64,000 nucleotides of DNA, taken from contig NZ_JAPJDL010000003.1 of the NCBI RefSeq assembly GCF_026242055.1, forward strand, positions 196,796 to 260,795, written 5' to 3'. Made by a program: the position numbers and the translations under genes. Source of the stretch: Lentzea sp. NEAU-D7 (GTDB taxonomy: Bacteria > Actinomycetota > Actinomycetes > Mycobacteriales > Pseudonocardiaceae). The notes beneath the pieces were generated by a model. It was not told the DNA's origin, did not search any database, and was given only the letters and a program-made list of their open reading frames with translations. Below, one piece after another: positions 15,983-24,776 of this stretch; positions within the stretch are counted from its first letter, which is position 1; every line of letters starts with the position of its first letter.

Positions 15983-17281
15983 CTACTTGTCCTTCGGGTC
16001 TTCGCCGATGACGGACTGAACCACCATGCGGTCATCACCGAACATCTCGTCGGAGTCGACGCCGTACTTGCGCACGTGCTCGCCGTCCTCCTCGCCCTCA
16101 CCCCTGGCAGCGCTGGCCGCTGGCGACATGAGCGAACCAGCGCCCTTGCCACCAACACCGGCCTTACCGGCAGCAGCCGCAGCACCGCCACGATTCGCCT
16201 CGGGTCCGACGCCAGTGGCGCCGCCGGGCGTCATGGCGCCACCGGGTCCCTTGCCCGCAGCACCGGTACCGCCAGCACCAGCACCACCGGCTCCAGCACC
16301 GCCGCCACCAGCCTTGGTGCCGCCGATCGTGCTGGGCGCACCCTTCGGTCCAGCGGGCGCGATGGGCGTCTTGGGAGCCTGGCTGGGACCACGTCCACCA
16401 CCGACGACCTGCGCTCCACGCGCGCTGGCCGCACCACCGGCGATGCCCGCGGCCGCGGCCGTCGCGGCGGCGAGGCCGATGGGCGGGGTGCCGAACGGCT
16501 TGGGCAGGCCGGGGCCTGCGGCGAGCGGGGTCGGCGTGCCGGTGCCGGGCATGACACCGGTGGCGTTGCCGGGCGTGCTCGGGATGGGGGCGCCTGGGAC
16601 GCCGGGCGTGCCGGGGCTACCGGGCGAGCCGGTGAAGCCGGGGCCGCCGCCGTTGATGCCGGGAGGGCCGCCTGCGGGCATGCCGACCTGGGGACCGACG
16701 GGGGTGGCGACAGCAGAGCTGGCCACAACGATGTCGGGCGCCTGAGCAGGAGCGCGGAAGCCGTCGAGGGAGTTCTGACTGCCGGTGACGTATCCGTTCA
16801 GACTGTCGATCGCCTGCTGCCGAGCCCTGTTCGTCGCCTCGACCTCCTTGGCGTGGTCGGTCTCGATGCCGAAGAAGCCGCCGACCTTGTCCCCGAAGTT
16901 CTGCTCGGTGTCGCCACGCAGGTCCTGCGACGGAGGCGTGCTGTGACGGGCCTGGCTGGTGCTCTCACTCTGCTGCCTCATCGCCTGAGAGCTTTCGTTG
17001 GACGCCTGGCTGCTGTCGTCGAGACCTGCGGCGACCACGTCGGTCTTCGTGTGGCTCTTCTCAGCGGTGGCACCGCCCCACTCGATCTTGAGCGTCTTGA
17101 GCTGGTCCCGGATCGTCTGGTCGACCGACTCCAGAGTGTTGGCAAGGCTGCGCAGCGCCGCGGACGCTTCACCGAACTTGGAAGCGACCGAGGTACCTGA
17201 GAGCTTCTGGACCTCGCTCGCGAGATCCGCGTTGGACCAACCCTCGAAGTTCCAGTCAGTGAGCTGCCGATATCCCGACAT
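15983..17281 (-). CDS. PPE-like type VII secretion substrate, Ala/Gly/Pro-rich
   Basis: A 432-residue protein. The helical N-terminal 180 residues carry a WxG turn (LKIEWGGATAEKS, about 68-70). A long low-complexity Pro/Gly/Ala region (about 190-400) and an acidic C-terminus follow (ARGEGEEDGEHVRKYG, EMFGDDRMV). This is the layout of PPE-domain proteins of Pseudonocardiaceae. The EspG-like chaperone is 5 bp downstream. Surface or secreted location is inferred from family; the tail gives no catalytic motif. Confidence 0.8.
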   Translation of the reverse strand: MSGYRQLTDWNFEGWSNADLASEVQKLSGTSVASKFGEASAALRSLANTLESVDQTIRDQLKTLKIEWGGATAEKSHTKTDVVAAGLDDSSQASNESSQAMRQQSESTSQARHSTPPSQDLRGDTEQNFGDKVGGFFGIETDHAKEVEATNRARQQAIDSLNGYVTGSQNSLDGFRAPAQAPDIVVASSAVATPVGPQVGMPAGGPPGINGGGPGFTGSPGSPGTPGVPGAPIPSTPGNATGVMPGTGTPTPLAAGPGLPKPFGTPPIGLAAATAAAAGIAGGAASARGAQVVGGGRGPSQAPKTPIAPAGPKGAPSTIGGTKAGGGGAGAGGAGAGGTGAAGKGPGGAMTPGGATGVGPEANRGGAAAAAGKAGVGGKGAGSLMSPAASAARGEGEEDGEHVRKYGVDSDEMFGDDRMVVQSVIGEDPKDK

Positions 17282-17290
17282 GACTCCCCC

Positions 17291-17887
17291 TCACTTCAAT
17301 GTCTTGAGCGTCGCAAGTGCGAGACCAGCGGCCTTGGCGGCCTTGCTGCAGAGCACGGCCTGGTCCTTCTCACCTGTCGTCAGCGGGATGTAGCTGACCA
17401 TCAACTGCTGGCCATCGGCCACGTCGATCGCCACGGAGCAGTCGAAACCGCTGCCACCGGACAGTTCGATCTGTACCGCGCCGTAGTCGGCGACCCTGAT
17501 GATTTTGGTGGTGAAGTTTCCACCCTTGAGCCAGTAGTCGACGCCGTTGTGCGTGACCCCGCCAATTGTGTAGGTGTAACGACCGGCGTTCTCGTAGTGA
17601 CAGCTCGCCGATTCCTTGCCGTCCACGAGCTCGAGGTTCTCCGCCCTGGAAGACGACGTCTCGATCTGCGGCGTTTGGTCGGCGGTCAGCAGCTTGCACG
17701 CGTCCACCGAATCAACCTTCAGGTTCGCCGGACGCTCAGGCAGCTTGCCCGACGAGTCGTTGCCGGACGAGGTGTTCGTCTGCGGCGCAGGAGTAGGGGT
17801 CCCCTTCTCACCACCGCCACTGGTGCAAGCCGCCAGAATCGCCACGAAGGCCATTGCTGCGGCAAGCTTGGAGATACGCATCGTCAC
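17291..17887 (-). CDS. DUF3558 lipoprotein
   Basis: A 198-residue lipoprotein. The signal peptide ends in the lipobox VAILAAC, followed by a Ser/Gly/Thr linker. The DUF3558 domain begins VDACKLLTADQ and includes SASCHYEN and GFDCSVAIDV, with cysteines spaced for two disulfides. DUF3558 lipoproteins commonly accompany type VII loci in this order. The GTG start overlaps the previous stop (GTGA 17884-17887); an ATG six bases in (17881) is an alternative start. Confidence 0.88.
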   Translation of the reverse strand: MTMRISKLAAAMAFVAILAACTSGGGEKGTPTPAPQTNTSSGNDSSGKLPERPANLKVDSVDACKLLTADQTPQIETSSSRAENLELVDGKESASCHYENAGRYTYTIGGVTHNGVDYWLKGGNFTTKIIRVADYGAVQIELSGGSGFDCSVAIDVADGQQLMVSYIPLTTGEKDQAVLCSKAAKAAGLALATLKTLK

Positions 17888-18342
17888 GCTTTCGGCTTGA
17901 ACGTCGTCATGATCGCTTCTTCACTGAAGCCGTACTGCTCAGCCGAAGCCTTCAGCTGGTCCGAAAGACTCTCCAGAACCTTCATGTAGGCCAAAATCCG
18001 GTTCGCGTACGAGTCGTCGTGAAACAGCAACCGATCGTTCCAAGCATTCACGACGTCCGATGTGACCTGGCCGTCGGAGGCCACAATTCGCAGTTTGGGT
18101 GTGATTTTGACGTACGCCGCGTTGAGAAGCATCCACTGATCGTGGACGACCTTGCCTGCCTGAAGGACGGTGTCCTTCTCGACGTGGAACTTCTGGGTCC
18201 CGCCGCCCGCCAGGCTCTCCGAAACTCGGTCCATGACCGAGTTCGCGGCCTTCAGCGCGCTGACCGCACCGGCCATCGCGCCACCAGCCACCCCCGCAGC
18301 GGCACCGAGAACGGCTTCCGCCCCCACGCTCTCCTGTGTCAC
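17884..18342 (-). CDS. Helical type VII locus protein, first gene of the operon
   Basis: A 152-residue protein. The N-terminal Ala/Gly-rich helix (VGAEAVLGAAAGVAGGAMAGA) is hydrophobic enough to sit in or near a membrane but could also pack as a PE/WXG-like helix. A mixed helical region (WMLLNAAYVKITPKLRIVAS) and ESLSDQLKASAEQYGF follow. It is translationally coupled to the DUF3558 lipoprotein. It leads the minus-strand gene run, so it sits next to the palindrome at 18362-18399. Unrecognised family; a role in type VII secretion is inferred from position. Confidence 0.65.
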   Translation of the reverse strand: MTQESVGAEAVLGAAAGVAGGAMAGAVSALKAANSVMDRVSESLAGGGTQKFHVEKDTVLQAGKVVHDQWMLLNAAYVKITPKLRIVASDGQVTSDVVNAWNDRLLFHDDSYANRILAYMKVLESLSDQLKASAEQYGFSEEAIMTTFKPKA

Positions 18343-18361
18343 GACGTCCTACCCCCGTACG

Positions 18362-18399
18362 GTTGGTAACGGTTCGGTCCCGCTTCGCAGGTTACCAAC
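18362..18399. promoter_or_regulatory. Inverted repeat upstream of type VII locus (operator or hairpin)
   Basis: GTTGGTAAC (18362-18370) and GTTACCAAC (18391-18399) form a perfect 9-bp inverted repeat with a 20-base spacer. It starts 19 bases upstream of the first gene of the minus-strand locus. The centre-to-centre distance of 29 bases fits a dimeric regulator binding near three helical turns, or an mRNA leader hairpin. Confidence 0.55.
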
Positions 18400-18485
18400 G
18401 CCTGCGTAAGACGCACCTGTGGTTGGACGAAGACCACCCCTCGTTGGTTCCACATCACGGTCGGTGTCGTTCCTGGAGAGCACGC

Positions 18486-18626
18486 GTGAATCCTCAACAC
18501 CCATTCCAGCAACCGCCGGTGAAGAAGCGCATCGGATTGATCATCGAGGTCATCTTTGCTCCGGCGTGCCGATCGAGAGCTGACATCACGGCGGCAGTGT
18601 TGATCAAAACCCTGCAGAGGCGGTAG
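18486..18626 (+). CDS. Possible 46-residue peptide or gene remnant
   Basis: A GTG at 18486 follows GGAGAG by six bases. The 46-residue frame begins MNPQHPFQQPPVKKRIGLII, resembling the Pro/Gln-rich start of small actinobacterial membrane proteins, but then becomes polar (APACRSRADITA) and ends at TAG. It may be the 5' remnant of a decayed gene. It lies in the 374-bp gap between the type VII locus and the AraC-type regulator, which otherwise shows only the palindrome at 18362. Confidence 0.35.
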   Translation: MNPQHPFQQPPVKKRIGLIIEVIFAPACRSRADITAAVLIKTLQRR

Positions 18627-18716
18627 CGCAGAAGGTCGCGGACGAGGTGCGCGAGGCGATCGGATAGGGCACAGCTAGTCGGGTGAGAACGCCACGAGCC
18701 CCATAGCGTTGAACAC

Positions 18717-19565
18717 GTGCTAGAGCGACTCAACGAGGCCATGGCCCGCATCGAGGACGACCTCGAAGGAGAGGTGGACGTCAAGGTGCTCGCGCGGATC
18801 GCGGGGACCAGTGAGTACCACCTGCGGCGGATGTTCAGTGCGCTGGCGGGGATTCCGCTCAGCGAGTACGTCCGGCGCCGGCGGCTCACGAAGGCGGCGA
18901 ACGAGGTCCTTAGTGGACACGGGTCGTTGCTCGACATTGCCGTCAAGTGGGGCTACGGGTCCAACGAGGCCTTTGCGCGGGCCTTCAAGGCCATGCACGG
19001 GATCGGGCCGCAGGAGGCTCGGGCCGGCAGGAAGGCGTTGCAGTCGCAGCAGATTCTCACGTTCAGGCTAGTTGTCGAGGGGAGTTCCAACATGGAGTAC
19101 CGGGTTGTCGAGAAGGACGCGTTCCGGGTTGTCGGACGGGGGACGCGGGTGCCGTTGGTGCACTTGGGGATGAACCCCGCGATCGTCGAGTTCGTGAAGG
19201 GCATCGGGATGCCCACGCTCGACAGGATGAAGGAGCTGAGTGACGGGGAGCCCGCGGGGATGCTGGCGCTCACCTTCAACCAGGAGGGGGTCGAGGAAGG
19301 TGACATGCTCGACTACTTCCAGGGGGTGGTGACCAGCCGGGAGGCGCCGGAGGACATGGAAACCCTTGAGGTGCCCAAGAACACGTGGGCGGTGTTCACG
19401 GCTTCTGGGCCGTATCCCGAGACGATTCAGCACATGTGGCGGGACGTCTACACGCAGTGGTTCCCGTCCAACAGCTACGAGAGCGCTGAGGGGCCGTCGA
19501 TGTTGCGCACGCAGATCGACGGTGACCAGGCCACTGCCGAGCTGTGGATTCCTGTCACCAGCTGA
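18717..19565 (+). CDS. AraC-family regulator with GyrI-like effector domain
   Basis: A 282-residue regulator. The N-terminal AraC DNA-binding domain (VLARIAGTSEYHLRRMFSALAG and DIAVKWGYGSNEAFARAFKAMHG) covers residues 1-105. The C-terminal part (about 120-282: EYRVVEKDAFRVVGRGTRV and VPKNTWAVFTASGPYPE) is a GyrI-like small-molecule binding domain. This DNA-binding-first order is like Rob/SoxS-type multidrug sensors. The start is a GTG or TTG-type codon at 18717. The stop overlaps the convergent ADP-ribosylglycohydrolase by 11 bp. Confidence 0.92.
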   Translation: MLERLNEAMARIEDDLEGEVDVKVLARIAGTSEYHLRRMFSALAGIPLSEYVRRRRLTKAANEVLSGHGSLLDIAVKWGYGSNEAFARAFKAMHGIGPQEARAGRKALQSQQILTFRLVVEGSSNMEYRVVEKDAFRVVGRGTRVPLVHLGMNPAIVEFVKGIGMPTLDRMKELSDGEPAGMLALTFNQEGVEEGDMLDYFQGVVTSREAPEDMETLEVPKNTWAVFTASGPYPETIQHMWRDVYTQWFPSNSYESAEGPSMLRTQIDGDQATAELWIPVTS

Positions 19566-20463
19566 GCACCAGGCGTTCCATCACGTCTCGTAGTTCCAGC
19601 ACGGCCAGCCACGCGTCGGGGATCACGTCCGTGCCGTCGCGGGCGCCGAGGATGTTGCCGCAGATCGAGCCCGTCGAGTCGGAGTCGCCCGAGTGGTTCA
19701 CGGCGAGTCGGACGGCGTCGGCGAAGTTCTCGCCGACGAGGGCGGCGTGCAGGCCGATGGCCAGGGCTTCTTCGCCCACCCAGCCGCCGCCGAGTTCGGA
19801 CTCGATCTCCTCCGGGGTCAACAGGCCGAGGCCCATCACCTTGTCCAGCAACGAGGTCTGTTCCTCGTGGCCTTCCCAGCGGACGAGTTCCGCGCGTGCC
19901 ACGGCCACCGCCGAAACCAGGTCCGAGCCTGCCAGCAGGGCTTGGACGATCACTGCCAGAGCGCCTGCCGACAGGTAGCCGCTCGGGTGGTGGTGCGTCA
20001 TGCGGGCGGTGTCCGCGGCCAGCGAGAAGACCTCGCGCACGTCGTCCGACCAGACGGCGACGGGGGCGGCGCGCATGACGCCGCCGCAGCCCTTCGAGTT
20101 GTTCTTCTCGTTGTGCTTCAACGCGGTGATGCACGTGTGGCCCGGCGCCCGCCGTGAGTGCAGGCGCTGGTCGGCCATCAGCCAGCCGTCGGAGGCGACC
20201 AGCGGGCCGCCCTGCGTGTGCAGCCAGCGCCCGTAGGCGGCCCGCACGGTCAGCCTCGGGTCCACTCCGTGCTGCCGGGCGAGGAGGAGACCCTCGAGGG
20301 TGAAGAGCACCATCTGGGTGTCGTCGGTGATCTCCAACGACGGCAGGTCGACGACGCCCGAAGGGCCGTGGAGGTGGCGGATCGTGTCGATCGACGAGAA
20401 CTCGATCGGCGCGCCCAGGCCATCTCCCACGGCCCCGCCCAGCACACACCCGAGAAGGCTCAC
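19555..20463 (-). CDS. ADP-ribosylglycohydrolase-family protein
   Basis: A 302-residue member of the DraG/ARH family, which removes ADP-ribose from proteins, nucleic acids or small molecules. [15 protein letters not shown], the metal-binding ITDDTQM and the C-terminal [19 protein letters not shown], which provides the second set of Mg ligands, are all intact, so it should be active. Its GTG start overlaps the purD stop (GTGA 20460-20463), so it is produced together with PurD. The 3' end overlaps the AraC-type gene by 11 bp. The target is unknown. Confidence 0.9.
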   Translation of the reverse strand: MSLLGCVLGGAVGDGLGAPIEFSSIDTIRHLHGPSGVVDLPSLEITDDTQMVLFTLEGLLLARQHGVDPRLTVRAAYGRWLHTQGGPLVASDGWLMADQRLHSRRAPGHTCITALKHNEKNNSKGCGGVMRAAPVAVWSDDVREVFSLAADTARMTHHHPSGYLSAGALAVIVQALLAGSDLVSAVAVARAELVRWEGHEEQTSLLDKVMGLGLLTPEEIESELGGGWVGEEALAIGLHAALVGENFADAVRLAVNHSGDSDSTGSICGNILGARDGTDVIPDAWLAVLELRDVMERLVLSW

Positions 20464-21716
20464 GGCAAGGTGATCTTGCCGTCGATGGCCTTCGACGCGA
20501 TGTCGGAACGGTGGTGCGAGCCGGTGAGGTGGATGTCCGCGATGCGCTTGTAGGCGCGCTCGCGGGCCTTCGACAGCGACTTGCCGGTGCCGACGACGGA
20601 CAGGACGCGGCCGCCCGCGGAGACCACGGCGCCGTCCTCACGGCGGCGCGTGCCGGCGTGCAGGACGCCGTCGGCCTCGGCGCCGGTGATCACGTCGCCC
20701 GTGCGCGGGAGGTTCGGGTAGCCCTCGGCCGCGATCACGACGGTCACGGCGTAGCCGTTCTCCCACTCCAGAGCGGGCAGCGACGCCAGCGAGCCGGTGG
20801 CCGCCGCCAGGAACAGCGCCGAGATCGGCGACTTCAGCAGTGCGAGCACCGACTGCGTCTCCGGGTCGCCGAAGCGGCAGTTGAACTCGATCACCTGCAC
20901 GCCGGACGACGTCAGCGCCAGACCCGCGTACAGCAGGCCGACGAACGGGGTGTCCCGGGCGCGCAGCTCGTCGACCACGGGCTGCACGCACCGCGACACG
21001 ATGTCGTCGACCAGGCCCTCCGGCGCCCACGGCAGCGGCGCGTAGGCGCCCATGCCGCCGGTGTTCGGGCCGGCGTCGCCGTCGCCCACGCGCTTGAAGT
21101 CCTGCGCCGGGATCAGCGGCACCACGGTCTCGCCGTCGGTGACGCAGAACAGCGACACCTCCGGGCCGTCCAGGAACGACTCCAGCAGCACCGGGTGGCC
21201 GCCGTCGAGCAACGTCATGGCGTGCGCACGGGCCGCGGCCAGGTCGGAGGTGACGACGACGCCCTTGCCGGCGGCGAGACCGTCGTCCTTCACGACCCAC
21301 GTCGGCCCGAACCGCGCGAGAGCGGCGTCGAGGCGGGCGGGGTTGTCCACGACCTCGCTGTGCGCGGTCGGCACCTCCGCCGCGTTCATGACGTCCTTCG
21401 CGAACGCCTTCGAGCCCTCGATCCGGGCGGCGGCCTTCGACGGGCCGAAGCACGGGATGCCGAGGGCCCGGACCGCGTCAGCGGCCCCGACCACCAGAGG
21501 TTGTTCGGGGCCGATGACGACGAGATCGGCCTTCCACTCCTTCGCGAGGCCGGCGACGGCCGAGGCATCGGCGACGTCGACGCCGTAGATCTCGGCGTGC
21601 CCGGCTATGCCTGCGTTGCCCGGCGCGCACGCCAAAGCAGTCAGCTGCGGGTCGCGCGACAACGCGAGGACAAGGGCATGCTCACGGGCTCCAGACCCGA
21701 TGACCAGGACGCGCAC
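20460..21716 (-). CDS. purD: Phosphoribosylamine-glycine ligase (GARS)
   Basis: PurD joins phosphoribosylamine and glycine with ATP. The 418-residue protein has the N-terminal [17 protein letters not shown] loop, the GPEQPLVVG region, the ATP-grasp stretch [16 protein letters not shown] and the metal region [12 protein letters not shown]. The length is normal. The downstream ADP-ribosylglycohydrolase is translationally coupled. The TAXI binding protein on the upstream side ends 16 bp before the purD start. Confidence 0.97.
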   Translation of the reverse strand: MRVLVIGSGAREHALVLALSRDPQLTALACAPGNAGIAGHAEIYGVDVADASAVAGLAKEWKADLVVIGPEQPLVVGAADAVRALGIPCFGPSKAAARIEGSKAFAKDVMNAAEVPTAHSEVVDNPARLDAALARFGPTWVVKDDGLAAGKGVVVTSDLAAARAHAMTLLDGGHPVLLESFLDGPEVSLFCVTDGETVVPLIPAQDFKRVGDGDAGPNTGGMGAYAPLPWAPEGLVDDIVSRCVQPVVDELRARDTPFVGLLYAGLALTSSGVQVIEFNCRFGDPETQSVLALLKSPISALFLAAATGSLASLPALEWENGYAVTVVIAAEGYPNLPRTGDVITGAEADGVLHAGTRRREDGAVVSAGGRVLSVVGTGKSLSKARERAYKRIADIHLTGSHHRSDIASKAIDGKITLP

Positions 21717-21732
21717 GAGGGCCCAGCGTAGT

Positions 21733-22710
21733 TCAGCCGAGCGCCTGCTTCGCCCCAGGGTGCAGCGGGACGGGGTCGGAGGCCGCGGCCTTGTCGCGAA
21801 CGATGTCCTTCACGGCCGGGTGCACCTTCTCCAGGTCAGCCTTCTTGTCGAAGATCAGCTTGGTGACGGCGCAGGCGTTGTTGGCCGCGAAGTCCTCGCG
21901 GACGAGCAGCAGGTTCGGCACCACGATCGTGGAGACCTCGGCCACCCCGTAGGTCGCAGCCGGGATCGGCGCGGTGTCGTACACCGGGCTGATCTTCTTC
22001 ATCTCCGGCAGCAGCGGGGTGATGTCGACGAACTTCACCCGGTCCTTCAGCGACGTCGTGATGTCCGTGATCTGCGGCGTCGGCAGCCCGCCCGACCAGA
22101 TCAGGCCGTCGATGCTGCCGTCCTTCATGCCGTCCGCGGTCTTGGTCAGGTCGAGCCGCTGCGCCTGGACGTCCGAGTCGATGTTGAGGCCCGCCGACTT
22201 CAGCAGCCGTCCCGCGATCACCTCGGTGCCGGACTTCGGCGACCCGGTCGAGATCCGCTTGCCCTTCATGTCCGCGACGGAGTTGATCCCGGAGTCCGCG
22301 CGCACGAGCACCTGCGTGTAGTTCGGGTAGATCCGCGTCAGCGCCGCGATCTTCTCCTTCTTGCCGTTGAACGCCCCGGCACCGTTGACGGCGTCTGCGG
22401 CGGTGTCCGCCAGCGAGAACGCGATGTCGTAGGTGCCGGCGACGAGCTGCTGGATGTTCTGCACCGACGCACCGGTCTCGGCGGACGACGCCTTCAGCTT
22501 CGAGTTGTCGGAGATCAGCTTCGCCAGGCCGCCGCCGACCACGAAGTACACGCCACCGGAGTTGCCGGTCGCGATCGTGATCCGGCCGTCCGAGGCCTCG
22601 CAGGACGCACCGCCGCCCGAAGCGTCCGGAGTGGTGGGCGTGCGTTTGCCGCCACACCCGGAAACCACGAGCGCCAAAGCGATCGCACCGATCGCGTACT
22701 TACGCAGCAT
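21733..22710 (-). CDS. TAXI-family TRAP transporter solute-binding lipoprotein
   Basis: A 325-residue exported receptor. The signal [20 protein letters not shown] carries a lipobox Cys (C19). The mature part [35 protein letters not shown] and [16 protein letters not shown] follows the TAXI pattern used for glutamate/dicarboxylate-like ligands. I start at the ATG 22710, with GGAGGG six bases upstream; the frame extends five codons further. The permease overlaps it by 11 bp on the same strand. Confidence 0.93.
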   Translation of the reverse strand: MLRKYAIGAIALALVVSGCGGKRTPTTPDASGGGASCEASDGRITIATGNSGGVYFVVGGGLAKLISDNSKLKASSAETGASVQNIQQLVAGTYDIAFSLADTAADAVNGAGAFNGKKEKIAALTRIYPNYTQVLVRADSGINSVADMKGKRISTGSPKSGTEVIAGRLLKSAGLNIDSDVQAQRLDLTKTADGMKDGSIDGLIWSGGLPTPQITDITTSLKDRVKFVDITPLLPEMKKISPVYDTAPIPAATYGVAEVSTIVVPNLLLVREDFAANNACAVTKLIFDKKADLEKVHPAVKDIVRDKAAASDPVPLHPGAKQALG

Positions 22711-24637
22711 CACGAACCCTCCCACGGGTCACCAGGTGTACCGCGACGGCCACCACGAGGAACCCGGCCCCGATGGCGATCGTCAACGGCTGCAGGTAAA
22801 GCAGGAACAACGCGGCCGGCACGCACAGCGCGCGCTCCGGCCAGCGAGCGGGACCGAACAACCAGCCGCCCGTCAGCACGGCGAGCGCGGCCACCCCGAG
22901 AGCGGACGCTCCGAACGCCCACACCGAGTCCAGCAGCGGCCCGCGCAGCAGCAGAGCGGCGCCGGCGTCGGTCAGCACGAACGCCAGCGGCACGAGGAAC
23001 GCGGGCAGCGTGTACTTCCACGTCTGCCACATCGTCTTCATCACGTCGCCGCCGGTCAGCGCCGCGGCGGCGACGGCGGCGAGGGCGGTCGGCGGTGTCA
23101 CCTCGGACAGCACCGCGTAGTAGAAGATGAACATCGCGGTCTCGGCCGGCTCGACGCCCAGCGTGATCAACGCCGGTCCGATGACGACCCACGAGATGAT
23201 GAACGACGCCGTCACCGGCACCGCCAGGCCGAGCACGGACACCGCGACGGCCGCGAGCACCGCCGTCAGCATCAGCACCACGACGGGCTCGGACGTCAGG
23301 GCCGAAGCCAGGTCGACGAGCGACCCCGCAAGCGCTTGCCCCAGCCCGGTCTTGGTGATGGTCGAGGTCACGACACCGGCCGCCGCGCACACCGCGATCA
23401 CCGGGAACGCCGAGCGCACGCCCACGGACAGCGCGTCCGCGATCAGCTTCAGCCACTCGTGCCGGTGGTTGATCAGCGCGAACAGCGCGGCCACGCCCGT
23501 CGCGTACACGACGGCCTTGTAGACCGGGATGTCCATCGCGAGGAACACGATGATGATCCCGAGCGACAGGAAGTGGTACCAGCCGAGCTTCAGCACGTCG
23601 AAGAACCGCGGCGCGTCCACGTCGACCGGCCGCGCCCCGAACCGCCGCGCGTCGGCCTCCACGGCCAGGGCGATGCCCAGGTAGTAGAGCAGCGTCGGGA
23701 TGATCGCCCAGATCAGCACCGACAGGTACGAGACCTGCAGGTACTCGGCGATGATGAACGCCGCCGCGCCCAGCGTGGGCGGCGAGAGGATCGCGCCGAT
23801 GCCGGACGCCGCGAGCAGGCCGCCCGCGTTCTCCTTGGGATATCCGGCCTTCTGCAGCATCGGCCACGTCACGGCGCCCAGCGACACCGTGGTCGCCGTG
23901 CCGGAGCCGGACACCGTGCCCAGCAGGAAGCCCGCGGTCGCCGCCGTGCGGCCGGGAGCGGTCCGCGACTTGCGGAAGGCGGCGAAGCTGACGTCCACGA
24001 AGAACTTGCCCGCGCCCGACGCGTTCAGCACGGCGCCGTAGATCGTGAACAGCACGATGTAGGTCGCCGCGACGTCCAGCGGCGTGCCGTAGAACCCGCT
24101 GGCGTCGTTGAAGAAGCCGTTGATGATCTGGGGGAAGTCGACGCCGGAGTGCGCGATCGACCACGCCGGCGGCAGGAACCCGCCGTAGTAGGCGTAGGCG
24201 ATGAACGCGAGGCAGACCACCGGGAGCACCCAGCCGGTCGTGCGCCGGCACGCCTCCAGGATCAGCACCAGCAGCACCGAGCCCGCGACGACGTCGAGCG
24301 TCGAGAGCTGGCCCTGCCTGTTCAGGAACTCGTCGAAGCCCCCGAACAGCGGATAGGCGCCGGCCACGAAGGCCGCACCGGCCAGCACCCAGTCCCACCA
24401 GGGCGGCGCGTGCCCGCGGCCGTAGGCGAGGAACACCAGCGGCAGGGTCACCGCCAGGAAGATGATCAGGTAGTACTGGCTTCCCTTGGCGAACGGGAAG
24501 AACACCTGCTTGAGCACCAGGAGGGCGATCAGCAGGCCGGCGATCCACAGCGCCCGCTCCCACCTGGGTGAGAGCGAACGCGACGGCATCTCCTCGTCGT
24601 GCTCCGCGACGATGCGGGCGAGGTCCGGGTTGGCCAC
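22700..24637 (-). CDS. TRAP transporter permease, 4TM/12TM fusion
   Basis: A 645-residue membrane protein combining the small DctQ-like part and the large DctM-like part (many helices; VSGSGTATTVSLGAVTWPM and GGLLAASGIGAILSPPTLGAAAF are DctM-type signatures). With the TAXI lipoprotein it forms a complete sodium-driven uptake system for an organic acid. The start ATG at 24637 is 140 bp from the divergent antiporter. The substrate is unknown; there are no catabolic neighbours that would indicate it. Confidence 0.94.
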   Translation of the reverse strand: MANPDLARIVAEHDEEMPSRSLSPRWERALWIAGLLIALLVLKQVFFPFAKGSQYYLIIFLAVTLPLVFLAYGRGHAPPWWDWVLAGAAFVAGAYPLFGGFDEFLNRQGQLSTLDVVAGSVLLVLILEACRRTTGWVLPVVCLAFIAYAYYGGFLPPAWSIAHSGVDFPQIINGFFNDASGFYGTPLDVAATYIVLFTIYGAVLNASGAGKFFVDVSFAAFRKSRTAPGRTAATAGFLLGTVSGSGTATTVSLGAVTWPMLQKAGYPKENAGGLLAASGIGAILSPPTLGAAAFIIAEYLQVSYLSVLIWAIIPTLLYYLGIALAVEADARRFGARPVDVDAPRFFDVLKLGWYHFLSLGIIIVFLAMDIPVYKAVVYATGVAALFALINHRHEWLKLIADALSVGVRSAFPVIAVCAAAGVVTSTITKTGLGQALAGSLVDLASALTSEPVVVLMLTAVLAAVAVSVLGLAVPVTASFIISWVVIGPALITLGVEPAETAMFIFYYAVLSEVTPPTALAAVAAAALTGGDVMKTMWQTWKYTLPAFLVPLAFVLTDAGAALLLRGPLLDSVWAFGASALGVAALAVLTGGWLFGPARWPERALCVPAALFLLYLQPLTIAIGAGFLVVAVAVHLVTRGRVRDAA

Positions 24638-24776
24638 GGACCGACCGTACTGTGGGGGCGATCACAGCAGCAGAGGATCAATCCAAAGGAACTGCAAAGA
24701 CTCATCCGGCGGAAGTGTCCACATAGCACCGGCGCCACTGCTCGCCCGGCGCGGACGAGCGCCGGTTGAGCGCAAA

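Noticed and set aside
18494-18946. A 150-residue minus-strand frame across the AraC gene start
   Set aside because: It overlaps the clear DNA-binding domain of the AraC-type gene and has Ser/Arg-rich shadow composition.
24486-24776. N-terminal extension of the Na+/H+ antiporter
   Set aside because: Translation is polar and overlaps the divergent TRAP permease; the antiporter's first helix starts right after 24777.
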